Assembly: GCF_000346465.2 (NCBI RefSeq)
Contig: NC_034012.1
Span: 1,575,134 to 1,639,133 of the forward strand
From: Prunus persica
Lineage: Eukaryota; Streptophyta; Magnoliopsida; Rosales; Rosaceae
DNA: 64,000 bases
Direction of reading: 5' to 3'
In this document: one piece after another, positions 45,021-57,500 of the stretch
How the letters are laid out: the number at the start of each line of letters is the position of its first letter
Numbering within the stretch: the stretch's first letter is position 1
Program-made: the position numbers and the translations under genes
Notes under the pieces: generated by a model
Databases searched by the model: none
What the model was told of the DNA's origin: nothing
The model's input: the letters and a program-made list of their open reading frames with translations, nothing else

Positions 45021-45997
45021 ATGTTGAATCTTGATCATCTCCCTGACCTTGTACTGATAGAAATCATTTGTCGACTTCCCCGTGAATCTGCAGTTGTATG
45101 CAGGTGCGTGTCCAATCGTTGGTTCAGTCTACTTTCTTCTAATACGTATTTCGTTCGCAGTTTTCTATGCGTACAAAGTGAGAACCAAAAGCCCATTTCG
45201 GGCACTCTCATCTTTACGAATCCAAGGCAACCAGGGAAATTCTTTTCCTCTGAGTCTCCGGAGCGCAAGTTGTCTTTGAGTTTCCTCCCTTGTTTTCAAG
45301 GGTCTGTCAGCAACAACACACCAGAGTATCAACCAATTGTAGTAGGAGCGTATAACGACTTAGTTTTATGTTGCCCAACCATGAGTTTTCAGCATGATTA
45401 TACTACATGTGCAACACCTACACCAGGCAATGGGATGCTCTTCCTCCTGCTCCTCGATGCCACGAGGAAGTAAGAGTGGGATTCATCTGCGAACCCTACT
45501 ACTATAATAATGATAAGAACCAGCAATGTGACAGAGAAGAAGAACAAGTAGAAGAAGAAAGTGAAATCCGGGTTAATGTGACGTCTGGACCATTTAAGTT
45601 CCTAGGTGTGTCTAGTAGAGGGCGTCTGCGAACGTGCCAGTTCACCCTCGCGGATTTTGATGATAACGATGGTGATGTGAAGGTTTGGGAGTTGAAAGAA
45701 GATCACCAGATGGACATGGACGTGTACAGGGACGTGGACATGGACGTAGTTGCAGGCAACAATGGCAAATGGTTCGACCCAAATAATGAGGACATCTTGT
45801 ATCTAGAGATTGCTCAACACATTGTCATGTGCAAAATTCGTGAAGAAAGGTTAACGGAGGTTTCAAAAACACCGTATTCTTATTTTGATATTCACTCTGC
45901 GAAACCTGTCTTCCCATTTGTGTTCCCGTGGTGGCCGACACCAATACTTACTCGACACAAATCGGCCTCCTCCTCCTCGAATTCCCACCTGCACTAA
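45021..45997 (+). pseudogene. F-box gene copy 2, frameshifted and internally deleted
   Basis: Very close to copy 1 (MLNLDHLPDLVLIEIICRLP; SNRWFSLLSSNTYFVRSFLC; the shared VGFICEPYYY and GVSSRGRLR). A two-base TA insertion at about 45399..45402 (GATTATACTAC for GATTACTAC) shifts the frame, so the first frame dies at about 45473 and the rest continues from about 45407. About 80 codons present in copy 1 (between RLNVEYRYKVVRII and FDFMGVSSRGR) are missing here. Copy 2 keeps an about 30-residue C-terminal segment (SYFDIHSAKPVFPFVFPWWP) that copy 1 has lost. Pseudogene. Confidence 0.85.
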
Positions 45998-47394
45998 CGA
46001 GTACTACTAGAACCAGACGAGCCATCAAGAGAATGTTGCAAAAACGTAAAGAAAAGCCAGCTAGTGCTTGTGCTTGCAGACGAGCCATTGCGAAAAAGAA
46101 AAGAACTATTATCTACCACAACCACTACTTCTTAACCTAGTTCTTTTAAATAAAAGCCCCATAAAATTTGAGAATTTGTCAAGAAACCTCTCTCTCTAAT
46201 TTCATAATTGTTTGAGAAATGATCAGAATTCTGAATATTTTCATTGTGTTTTTCATCTGTATATAATTCATAATAATCTTCCTCATCTTTGCAAATTTGG
46301 TTCAAGTTATCAATACAACTAGATAAAGGATGTATGGTTTGCAAGTATTTGGAGGGAGGTGCCAAAAGTCTTAGCTACTACCACAAAGCCCAGTTGGGTT
46401 TTAGTCAGAAAGAAACTATTGCCGTCAGTGAGATGGGAAAAGCCCAAAAGTGGCTGGACCATATTGAACTGCTCGATCGGCTATGCTGAACCAATTGCAT
46501 ATGCATTGCACAAAATAGAAGCATAATTTCTTGTGTAACAAGAATATACATAACACAACAATTTCCTTTGTTTCCAATGGCAAATTGGCATTCTTCAGAT
46601 AAGGAAAAGCCAGAGAACAATTTCATTAAGTAGAGTCTCAATTGCATTGCATTGGACACTTGTTTTTTTTGTATTTTTTTTGGTTTAATCCAAAAGAAAC
46701 AGAAATGAGGGGAAATATTATGCAGATAAGATTTGAGTCCCTGACTGACATATTAAAAAAATAAAAAAAACCACACTAAAAGCATTATCCTGAACTGAAA
46801 GCTTTCAATTCCCATATCAATATCAAATTCCAAAAAGGCCAGCTTGTAAAACCAAAATACATAAAAACCAACTCATGAATCAAAACAGCATAAAAAAAAT
46901 AGCCCAAAAAAACAGAGAAAAATGCACCAAGATCCATGATCCATCCATTTATAGTTACTGTCACTCTATATATTAGCTTGCTTTTCAAAGCCTTCAACTG
47001 TCGAATGAACATCAAACTACCAAAAGGAAGAAAGTCTCTTTCAATATGAAATTTGCTTTGGTTCAGTGACTCTGCCCAGAATTGTGATTGGGTGGCAATT
47101 ATCTTGAATCTCTTGAATCCTAGGATCTGACCCAAATTGAAGATTTCGAGACCAAATTGGACTCTTTCGTTCCCTCTAATTACCGAATATGCCCTTTTCC
47201 TTGCTCCATTTTTTACATTAAGCTCTCCAACTGTTTCTCCCAATAAATACAATTCTGAAAACCCCTAAAAATCTCTCTCTGCAATCCTCTGCCCTCGCAA
47301 TTAAAAAGTTTAGCCCTTTCTTATCTTCCACTCGCAAGCGCTTTCCCGAGAAAACCACAAATTTTCCTGGAAAGGCCAAAATCAATTTTCTTGA
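45998..47394. other. Intergenic region and JmjC gene upstream sequence
   Basis: Contains the RNase H scrap (46425..46498) that ends the second duplicated unit. 46690-46790 is AT-rich repeat debris. From about 47200 on is the likely 5' UTR of the gene at 47395. The long minus-strand frame at 46785..47252 is not supported by any motif. Confidence 0.45.
46425..46498 (+). pseudogene. Scrap of a second RNase H-domain gene copy
   Basis: CAGTGAGATGGGAAAAGCCC and CAAAAGTGGCTGGACCATAT match the intact gene (43075-43115). After TTGAACT the sequence skips about 90 bases and resumes at GGCTATGCTGAACC (43197 in the intact copy). This marks the right end of the decayed tandem duplicate. Confidence 0.85.
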
Positions 47395-50300
47395 ATGGAT
47401 GAAGAGGGAGCGTTGCCGGACCATCTGCGCTGTGGCCGGACAGACGGCCGGCAATGGCGGTGCAAACGGAGAGTCATGGACGACATGAAGCTGTGCGAGA
47501 TTCACTATCTCCAAGGGCGGCACCGTCAGTTCAGAGAGAAAGTCCCGGAGTCACTCAAACTCCAGAGAAAGCCTAAAAACGCACCGAGCAGAGATCAAAA
47601 CCACAACGGCGTCAAAATTAGGGCACGGAAAGTCGACAATTTGGTGAAGTTGTTGAAGAGGAAGCGATCCGAGGAGACGTTGAAGAAAAGTAAGAAGAGG
47701 AAGAAGAAGATGAAGTTGAAGAAGAGCGAGTTGAATTTGGAGCTTATACGAATGGTGCTGAAGAGGGAGGTCGATAAGAGGAACCAGACGAAGAAGAAGA
47801 AGGTTGTGGAGGAAGAGAGTGAGGATGATGACGATGATGATCATGATGATCTCACCAGAGACTTGCCTAATGGCCTAATGGCAATTTCTTCGTCTTCGTC
47901 ACAGTCGCCACTGCTTCGTTCCGGCAATGCAGGTTCCAATTCGTCTTCTGATGGTAAGGTTGGGGTTGATATGGGGCCTGCTGCTATGCGGCGGCGGTGC
48001 TTTCGGTCCAAGAACATCGAGCCAATGCCTGCTGGCACATTGCAGGCGAGCTCTGACTTCAACCTTTATGATAATATGGTTTTTGTGGGATTTTGAATTT
48101 TTTTTTTCTCAGTGGTTTTTTCTTTTCTTTAGGTTTTGCCATATAATGTAGGGAAATTGAGAAGGGGTAAGAGGAAAAGGTGCCATTGGTGTCAAAGAAG
48201 TGGGAGTGGTGTTTCTTCCTGTCTAACTAAGTGTTCGAGTTGCCAAAAGCATTTCTTTTGCTTGGGTTGCATCAAAGAAAGGTTTGTTTTGTGTTCTTTT
48301 GGTTATGGTTGTCAAATTTATGTTTGAAACTTAAGAGCTTCGCTCTATGGAAGAAGTTGCTAAATTGCTGCTTCCATTCATATTTTTATAGAAGTTAAAT
48401 GTGAAGTTAACAATTCTTATAGAATGGTGCTTAGACTGTAGTTTGAACTCTAGTAGCGTGAATGCATGAACTTCATTTTTGAAAGGGGTCATTTGTATGG
48501 TATTCTGTACTCCTCTCATTAAAAATAAATAAATAAATTGCAGAATCAGGTGCTTAAGAATCGAATCTTCATCAGTTAATCATCAGAATATCAGCTCATG
48601 AACCAAAAGTAAGAAATCAATCAATTCAAAGCAAGTAAACACTGGTGTGAAATACTGAAATGTATCTATCTTTCTTTTGATCAGAAAGTGATAAATTTTA
48701 AGAAAACTTAATGAACAGCTTGGATTTTGCTGGCACATTAGCAAATTCACCCTCGTCTGTACCTGTAATAATCTACCGAAGCCATGGTTTTGTAGAATGT
48801 TCTGCATCCTACAAGATGAAAAGACAAAAGAAAAAAAATGATAGAGACAAAGTGAGAATCCAATTATCTCCTTTTAGCCAAAGCTGACAATGCATTGCTA
48901 GAAACAAAACTGAGTGAAGATAATATCCATATGCTCCTTAACTGTATGCTTTAATTCTTCTCCTTGTTATATGGAATGAGATTTGATGACTCTTCTTGCT
49001 TAAAACAATTTAGGTATTTTGATACACAAGATGAAGTCAAGATGGCATGTCCAGTTTGTCGAGGAACTTGCACCTGTAAGGAATGCTCTGAAAATCAATC
49101 AAAAGACGCTGAAAGTAAGGTCTGACATTAAAGTTAGCTGAATTGTGAACTAGATCATGCTTATTGTGATATTGTATGCTGATACTTTAAATCGGTCATA
49201 CTCCTTTTTTCAGGATTATTTGGGGGTTAAGAATAAAGTTGAAGTAATATTACATTTCCATTACCTGATCTGTATGCTTCTTCCTGTGCTAAAACAAATA
49301 AACCAAGATCAGAAAGTTGAGCTAGAAGCAGAGGCAAAAATGAGAGGTAGTGTGCCATTCTTCTCAGAAGGTTGCTCTTTGCACCAACTTTATGGTCGAT
49401 AACTAAAAACCTTTTTTTTTTTCTCTTTGTTTTTCCTTTCATCTTCATAATAACAGGGGAAAAACTATCTGAAGTTCATATCAAGAAGGCTGAATATAGC
49501 TGCAATGAACAACAGTGCTGGTATGTTCTATACTTCTGTAATGTTTTAATGGTTTAAATGGAATTTTTGTAATATTCTTGCATTGATTCTCTGGGGCACC
49601 ATTGACTTTTGGAACAGCAATAAATGCAAAGCTTCAATTGTGGATCTCCATAGAAGCTGCCCAAATTGTTCCTATAACCTTTGTTTAAGTTGTTGTCGAG
49701 ATATTTTTAACGGGAGCCTCCTTGGAGGTATTAACACATCTCTCTCAAAGCACTCTAACAAAAAGAAAAATTGTGCCTCTGGTAAAGGGCAACTTTTAAA
49801 GAAGCCAATAGCCAACCGTAAGCAAAATGTCCGCAGTTTGTACGTTTCTTCTTCTGCATCAGTACTCAGCTTGAAAACTTGTAATGCTGTTAAGGGTATA
49901 TCTTGCCCACCTAAGGAGTTCGGAGGTTGTGGTGACGGCCTCCTTCATTTGAGATGTGTTTTCCCATTAAGTTGGATCAATGAGCTAGAAGTAAGTGCAG
50001 AAGAAATAGTTTGCAGCTACGAATTTCCAGAAACTTCTGACATGTCTTTGTGCTGCACACTATGTTTGGGCATGGACCAGAAAGTTGATGGAATTAAACA
50101 GTTGCAAGAAGCGGCTGTGAGAGATAACTCAAATGATAACTATCTGTACTACCCCACGCTTTTGGAGATACATGGTGATAATGTTGAGCACTTTCAGAAG
50201 CACTGGAGTAAAGGTCATCCTGTTATAGTTCGAGATGTGCTTCAAACTACGTCAGATTTGAGTTGGGATCCAGTGTTAATGTTCTGCACTTATCTTGAGA

Positions 50301-52804
50301 GGAGCATTGCTAGCTATGAAAACAACCAGAATTCACACGAAGCTATCCACTGCTTGGATTGGTGTGAGGTCAGTGATTTCCACTACTTGAAGATTAAAGG
50401 TTATAGAATTGTTTTCTTTTAATTCACAATTGTCCACAACCAATCCCATTCTCAATTTTAACTCTCAAAAGGAAAACTGATTGTGTGCTTTGTGCATCTT
50501 TATCTCTAAACTCTTCAAGTACGCTTAGTTGTCCTATCACCCACTGTTTTTTTTTTCCCTAAAAGAAGAAATATCATATGGCAGGTGGAAATTGGAATCA
50601 GGCAGTATTTTATGGGTTCATTGAAGGGGCAGGGACAAAGGAATATGTGGAATGAGACACTGAAGTTGAGGGGTTGGCTTTCTTCGCAGTTATTTCAGGA
50701 ACAGTTCCCAGCTCATTATGCTGAAATAATACGAGCTCTACCACTTCAAGAATACATGAATCCCATGTCGGGTCTTCTAAATCTTGCGGCAAGGATGCCA
50801 CAGGAAATCCCAAAACCTGATCTAGGTCCCTGTGTTTATATTTCATATGGCTGCACTGAGCAACTTGTACAGGCTAATGCAGTGATAAAGCTATGTTATG
50901 ACTCATATGATGTGGTATGCCTTGGAATTATCCCTTGTACATTGCTGTCTAGTTTTTTTTTGTCTTATTATTTTATGTTGGGAATGCTGTCTCTTTCCAT
51001 TTATGCTGTAATGACACAATTAGGCACAATATCATATCAATTGTTCAAGTAACTGTAACTGCTTTCCATGCATATTATTTGAATTTATAGAATGGTACCT
51101 GTAGAAGTGTCACCTCATCAAACCAACGCCACCAAGCATTAATCTAACTTTTGGTAATTTCTTCTTAATTGTAATTTTTAAACTTAGTAAAATTTGGGTT
51201 GAATTATATAGAGAAAACCGTAAGCCTTTGATAAAGCTTCACCTCTTGCATTGCATCTCTAACATTTGAATTTGGGTTATCTGCTTTTACGTTAAAGATT
51301 ATTTTTGCATAGGTAGCATTTATTTTTTAATCTATCTAAGTTTTATATTCCATTTATTCTGTTTATGCATGTGACCCCAGGTTAACATTTTGGCACATAC
51401 ATCAGATGTCCCTATCTCTGAAGAACAAGTTTCTAAAATAAGAAAGTTACTGAAAAAGCACAAGGCTCAAAATCAGAGGGAGTCTTCTAGAGCTACTTCT
51501 GAACAAACTTTTGCAAAAAAAGTCAAAGGAGAATCAGATTTGCATAGTGAAACCATGGAAGAAGCAGGGTTGCATAATGTGATTGGAGAAGAGATGCATT
51601 TGCGCAAAAGAGTTGCTAGAGAATCTTGCTTCTCCACACATGCGGCATGCACTAGGAATCTCAAAGAAAGTAATATGCCCCACGATGGGGAGTCTGATTC
51701 TGAGACTGATTCTGAAGCTACACTAAGTAGCTCTGAGACAATCGATGATGATGCTGAAACGTCCAAAGATAAAATGTCTCAGGTTCTGCTTGAAAGCTGC
51801 AATGGCTATAAATTGAAAACCTTAGCCGAGTCTTGTGGTGCCCAATGGGATGTTTTCCGCAGACAAGACGTTCCAAAACTTATACAATATCTCAGAAGGC
51901 ACTCTAATGAATTTACTCGTAAATTTGACATTCATAAGCGTGTAAGTCCAAAACCTAAAGTTACTGCTTTTGGGCAGATCAGGTTAAACTCTATCTTACT
52001 TTTTAACTTCCACACTTACTGCAGGTTGATCATCCAATTCTTGATCAGAGTTTCTTTCTAGACTCAAGTCACAAACTAAGGCTTAAGGAGGAATTTAGTA
52101 AGTATAATTCGTGGCATTTCCATCACTGGTTGATTTATGAATAACTGAAATTAACCCACCACTCACTATTACCAGAAATTGAACCTTGGACTTTCGAGCA
52201 ACATATTGGAGAAGCTGTCATCATCCCTGCTGGATGCCCATACCAGATTAGGAGTCCTAAGGTAGCATGTGTAACACTTTCATGATCTAGTATTTAGAAA
52301 ACCATTTGAATCTTTCCTACTTTTACTTCTTTTGACTTTTTGGAGTGGTTACCAAGAATGTGTAGCGGATTTACACTTGTTATGCATATAAATTTATAGT
52401 GTCCCCCATTAATCACACATCATTTTGGCAAATTAGTAAAAATCTTTTGGATTTCATGTGTTTCTCCCATCTTATTAAATTTGTTAGAAGACTAAATGAC
52501 ATTCATGACACGTTATCATAATCTTGTACATTCTGTTTATTTTGGCATGCAGTCTTGTGTACATGTGGTGCTGGACTTTGTCTCACCTGAAAATGTTAAT
52601 GAGTGCATCCAGTTGACTGATGAAGTCCGTCTGCTTCCAGAAGATCATAAAGCAAAAGTTGACAAGCTAGAGGTGAACTTTCAATGATCCTAGTACCAAT
52701 GTCTTATTTTCTCCATCATATGATTACAAAGTTGATCAGTGATTGAAAGTGCCTACCTTTGTCATGAAAAACAGGTGAAGAGAATGGCCCTTTATAGTAT
52801 TAGT
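47395..52804 (+). CDS. JMJ25-like WRC/RING-like/JmjC protein, iron ligands substituted
   Basis: Twelve exons join in frame: 47395..48078, 48133..48281, 49014..49119, 49214..49346, 49457..49520, 49618..50368, 50585..50914, 51381..51941, 52025..52097, 52176..52261, 52553..52672, 52775..52804 (1028 residues). Order: a WRC domain with C13, C23, C34, H37 (CX9CX10CX2H); a basic and then acidic stretch ([24 protein letters not shown]); a RING-like Cys cluster ([10 protein letters not shown]..., [14 protein letters not shown]); a second Cys-rich part ([20 protein letters not shown]); and a JmjC domain of the KDM3/JHDM2 type ([60 protein letters not shown]). Active relatives have HxD and a later His (GCPHQ) that hold Fe(II); here these read C733-Y-D735 and Y973, so H3K9 demethylase activity is doubtful. 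The last exon hits TAG after ALYSI, one base out of frame with a conserved-looking tail. A nuclear location is expected. Confidence 0.9.
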
Positions 52805-54583
52805 TCAGCAATCAAAGAAATACGTGAGCTTACATGTGCAATGTAAGTGCCACTGCTGGGAAAGACATTTATCTCTTTTGTGCTTCCACATATGGCACCC
52901 GAACATCTTTTCAGAAAAAGAGAAAAGAAATGGAGATTCTTGAACATATCAAGATGTTGCATGACTGTTGGGAATTCAAATGATTGCCGAGTATCCGCTG
53001 CATGTTTGTAAATGCTGCATTGCTCAGGCTTTAGGTGCCCAAAATTGTTGGACTGTATCCATACCTCCAATAAAGAAGGTATATAGAACTCGTATTTTTT
53101 TAATAAATCATATTTGTGGCATCGAATAGTATACGGGATGGCAATTTTTGTGTCTGTGTGCGTGTGTGTAAACCTTTCACCCAGTGATGCGTATAATGTC
53201 ACAAGGTCTCTGTGCTTAAACAATTAATGGTGCTTTAGCAAAGCATGTGAAAGTATTGTAGATAGTGGCTGTTGGAAAATATAAGCATCAGTTTTGTTCA
53301 CTGCTATGTCGATTACTGCAGGGTTGTCTAAGCACCTGCCATGTTCCATTACAGGTAATGGTTAGATGATCACGGCTATATAGTTTCTAGGAACATCTGG
53401 AAACCACATCAGCGAATGGAGATTCTACAGATGATTCATTTTTATTCTATTGTACAGAGAATTGTTTATTCTTTGTTCCTTTGTTGCAGCCTCGACAAAC
53501 GAGCGCAGTGTTCCCCCAGTGTCACAATTCTCTTCTTCTGCTCGGCGTCGTCCCCTTCCCAGTGGAGAGAATAAGTTTCTCAAAACCCTGCTTGGTGTTG
53601 CCAATTAGTTTCATTTCACTCTTAAAATGTTTGTGGTGTTGGACTTGAATTGGACGATGAATTGGACGATGAATTGGTACCAGCATATAACCTTGATTGC
53701 TATGGAAATCCAGTCCCTGTTCCCCAATCGTCTATGGGCATAGATAGGACTTAGGCATTTTCAGATGGCACAAGAGAGGATTTGGCCTCCGTCACTTTTT
53801 GAATCATGTATACAAGTTTGTTAAACATAATCCTGCACTTGTGCCATTACATAAGTAGACAGGTTCTCTTTCTTTTAACTTTTTACCAGAAGAAAGCATT
53901 TACTTGTATTCTCATTTTTACAGCTACGTTCAGCTGATTTGCTTGCTGATCGATCTGAGTGATCGTTTTGTTTGGCAACTGTATTTGCACGTGGAAGATG
54001 GCCATCATTTTTTTTGCTATTTATAGAAAACATTAGGCTTTCAAAGGTGAAAAAATGGAATTGCAGGAAGAAGGGGAGACAAAATAGATTTTATGTATAA
54101 TGTAAATGATAATCATCAACTAAATATGTGTACAGATGTGAATAAGAAATGGTCAAAAGAAAAAATTGGGCAAGTGGCATCAAGAACAATCATTCACGTT
54201 AATCTGCAACATGGGCAAGAGTTTCCAAAATACACCTAGATAATTATATTCCTTCCATTCAAAATCAAAAGTAACGAAATGCAAGCTGTACAGAAAAGTA
54301 TATTTAAAATAAAAGAATAGAATCACTTTATTTCTGTCTTTTACCTCTACTGTTTTTGCTTGTGAATTGTGAGGCTTCAAAAACGGTAATGCTTTTGATA
54401 AAAACAAACTAGGTACAGAAGGATTATTGAACCTTCAAAACGTATTGCAATTTCCAAAACAAAAAAAAATGAAATAAATAAAGATCTAAATGTTCATGAC
54501 CACTTCTTGGGACTGGTATATTTTGGAATTTATAACTGTCAAAATTGTTTAGTAATCGTAGCATTAGCACTGACAAGACCTTC
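52805..54583. other. JmjC gene 3' region and intergenic DNA between convergent genes
   Basis: 52805..52846 holds the out-of-frame continuation of the JmjC C-terminus ([14 protein letters not shown]). Downstream, 53490..53608 is preceded by a good acceptor (TTTGTTGCAG) and is open to TAG at 53606 (RSVPPVSQFSSSARRRPLPS, then GENKFLKTLLGVAN). It might be an alternative terminal exon, but no upstream exon fits its phase cleanly. A possible 33-base mini-exon with AG/GT borders lies at about 53322..53354. Otherwise nothing is seen. Confidence 0.4.
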
Positions 54584-57500
54584 TTACGGAGCCATTAGCC
54601 CCTCAATCGTGTAGGAAAGGGACTTTGCCCAGTCAGCTTTGAGAAGCAGTGTTTGCAAAGTTTGCATGACATTGTACCCGGGATCAAGTTTCCGCTGCCA
54701 TCCCTGCAAAACATAATCAGTGAGATTTGTATAAGATCAGTTATTGATGACCACACCAATGATAATATAAATTGGAGCAAATTGCCTCTCAGATTTGTAT
54801 ACAATCAGTTATTGTCTATTTCGGCTACTCATGATAAACCTATTATAATACAAAAAATTATCGTATTTGTTTTTCTGAGACAATTAAATTAAATTTATAA
54901 ATAGAAAGGAGTAAAGAATATATGACCAACAGACAAGCAGAAAAACAAAACGGTGTGAAATAAAAAAGAAAACACAACTTGACAATCTGTGTGTGCTTTA
55001 ATTTAATGTCTTTGTACTTATACATTGCACATGCCTATATAGCAAAGATTACAGAATTTCATAAGAGAATTCCCATGCTTCAGCTGCAGTAGATAAAGGG
55101 AAAAGAAATTACCTCAAGAACCAAAGTGGTTACCATGACAGTACAGACATTGCCATCAACATTGACTCTATGACGCCTAACTTTCTCCAGTAACTGCTGC
55201 ATACACTCAGCAGGATGGACCAGATCACCTTCTGGAGTACCCCAGAAAGCAAATGACTCCTCCACTTCCTGTAAAAAGAAGAAGATTAGAAACTTTGGCC
55301 AAAAATAGACTAAAATCAAATACAGAATGTAGATAAAGGAGGGAAACTTGTAACAAAAGCTTCCTAAGTTCATAATATCATTGAGGAACTGCATTTGTCT
55401 ACAACCATAACACACACAGTGATGAATAAACAAAAAACGGAGTGAATACTACACATATATCACATATTTCAATTGTGCTTGACAAAATTCACGCTTTGAG
55501 ACAAGAAAGTATTACCAGGGGAAGTTGGATTGAAAAGCATTCTAATATGAAATTGTTCTTTGCATAATCTTAAGCATAAAGGAGGAATAAATATTTGAAG
55601 GGAAAATATCAAACTTGCAAGTTATTTAATAAGGAACACCCAAACAGAATAAATGCAACGGATCTCCAGAACTGTCAAGGAAAAACTAACAAGGCAAAAC
55701 TTTTGAAGTTGAATTAGGGTTCAAGAGAGTTGAGTTTCATAAACAAACATAAAATTACTAATGAATTTTCCAAGTTCCAATTGAAAAATCAAATGATACA
55801 ACCTTATCCCAATCATTCCTAGTAATAAATTTAAGATGCCTAACAATTTTACCTCAATGAAAGCCTTCGGATCTGGGCACTTCTGTTGCTTTGATAGTCT
55901 GAGCGTGCACTCAGCAGCAGTACGCCCATCACGAAGAGCAACAGCCTTGAAAAATTCCACTAAATTTACTCTATCACTTTTAGAGAGTTCAGCAGTCATG
56001 CCTACGTCAAGGAAAATGACATGAGGCTTTGATTTGAAGAGTCGCTTCCGAGAAGACTTGCTCTGAGCCACTCGGACAAGGATATTTCCAGGATGCATGT
56101 CTGCATGAATAAAGTTGTCCACCTGAAAGAAGAAATTCTGATTACTTAGAACATAATTAAACCACAAAAAATCAAGGAGAATCTCTCTCTCTCTCTCTCC
56201 CCCTCTCTCTCTCTCAAGTTACTTGCCCATTTTTAGAGAGAAGATGGTGGAAGATAGAACAATACAGAGAAAAAAAAAACAACCATGTAAATTTACATGG
56301 AAGACAATAATTTGTTGGGCTCATGTTTCAATATACTAAACAAAAAAGAAAAGAAAACGATAAACATGAAGGATAAGATATTAGAAAGATAGTAGCTTTC
56401 CTACCTTTTTTTCTTTTTTTATTCAGACCACATTCAGGTATATCAACTGGTATAATTCACAAACTTTAAGACACAACAAGATGCTTATCATATTTTTACA
56501 CAGTTCAATCAAAATAGTCCAAAAGCATAAATGCATTGCAAGCAACATCAAAGGTATGTATATGTTACCAGGAGCATCTTCAAAAGTGCGTGTGTCCCAA
56601 TGTGAGCAAGTGCAGATTTAATCCGATCATGGCCTTCAAGATCATCGACATAGTGTGAGACACATTCCCCTTGTTCATAAGTTTCCACCAAAACAGCAGG
56701 ATGCACCAGTGGATACAAAGGCTTGGGGAAAGAGACATCCTTCCATCTACGGAAATTATATATAAAGCGACTCAAATGGGCAGCTTCCCTTGCAAGATCA
56801 ACTTGAGACATCATAAAAACTGCAAACTGCTGTACACTCTCATCCAATCTCCACCACTTTAAAGCAGGAATGAACTTTGAAATTTTTGCTACCAGATTGA
56901 TTATAACAAAATCTCTCCTAATCGATTCACCAACACCAGGATGCCTAACCTTTACAGCAACTACTATGGGCTTCACCTGTTGACCAGGGTACCTAAATCT
57001 TAAAGTAGCTCGATGCACTTGAGCAATACTTCCAGATGCTACTGGTTTCTCTTCAAAATTATCAAAAATCTCAGGGAGCTTGCGGCCAAACGCTCGTTCG
57101 ATAGTTTTCTTCGTGTAGGCAAAGCTATGTTCAGGAGCTTTGGTGTGAAGCTCTGAGAGCTTGGTGCATAAATCTCTCGGGAAGAGATCAGGCCGTGTAG
57201 CTGCCCATTGACCCCATTTGATGAAAGCTGGACCTGCCAATTCCAATGTACGGTGAACAACATGAAGCCACAATCTCCTAAACTCAGGTCCACAGCAGTC
57301 AGCAAAAGCAGCCATCATTATACTGGGTGAGAACAAAATCCCTAGATAGAGTGCTCTCATGACCAAGATTGCACCTTCGAAAACTGAAAACACTAATGAG
57401 GTCATAAAAGCATGTCCATCTTGTGCGCGCATGTACAATGTATTTGGTGATGGGTGGTAGTCCGTTTCTGAAAAAGACCTCTGCGCCCATGCTAGTTTCC

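Noticed and set aside
46785..47252. 155-codon minus-strand frame upstream of the JmjC gene
   Set aside because: No recognisable motif, AT-rich, includes low-complexity hydrophobic stretches and overlaps the likely 5' UTR; not enough to call a gene.
47551..47844. Minus-strand Leu-rich frame opposite the JmjC gene
   Set aside because: The complement of Lys/Glu-rich codons of exon 1; no domain.
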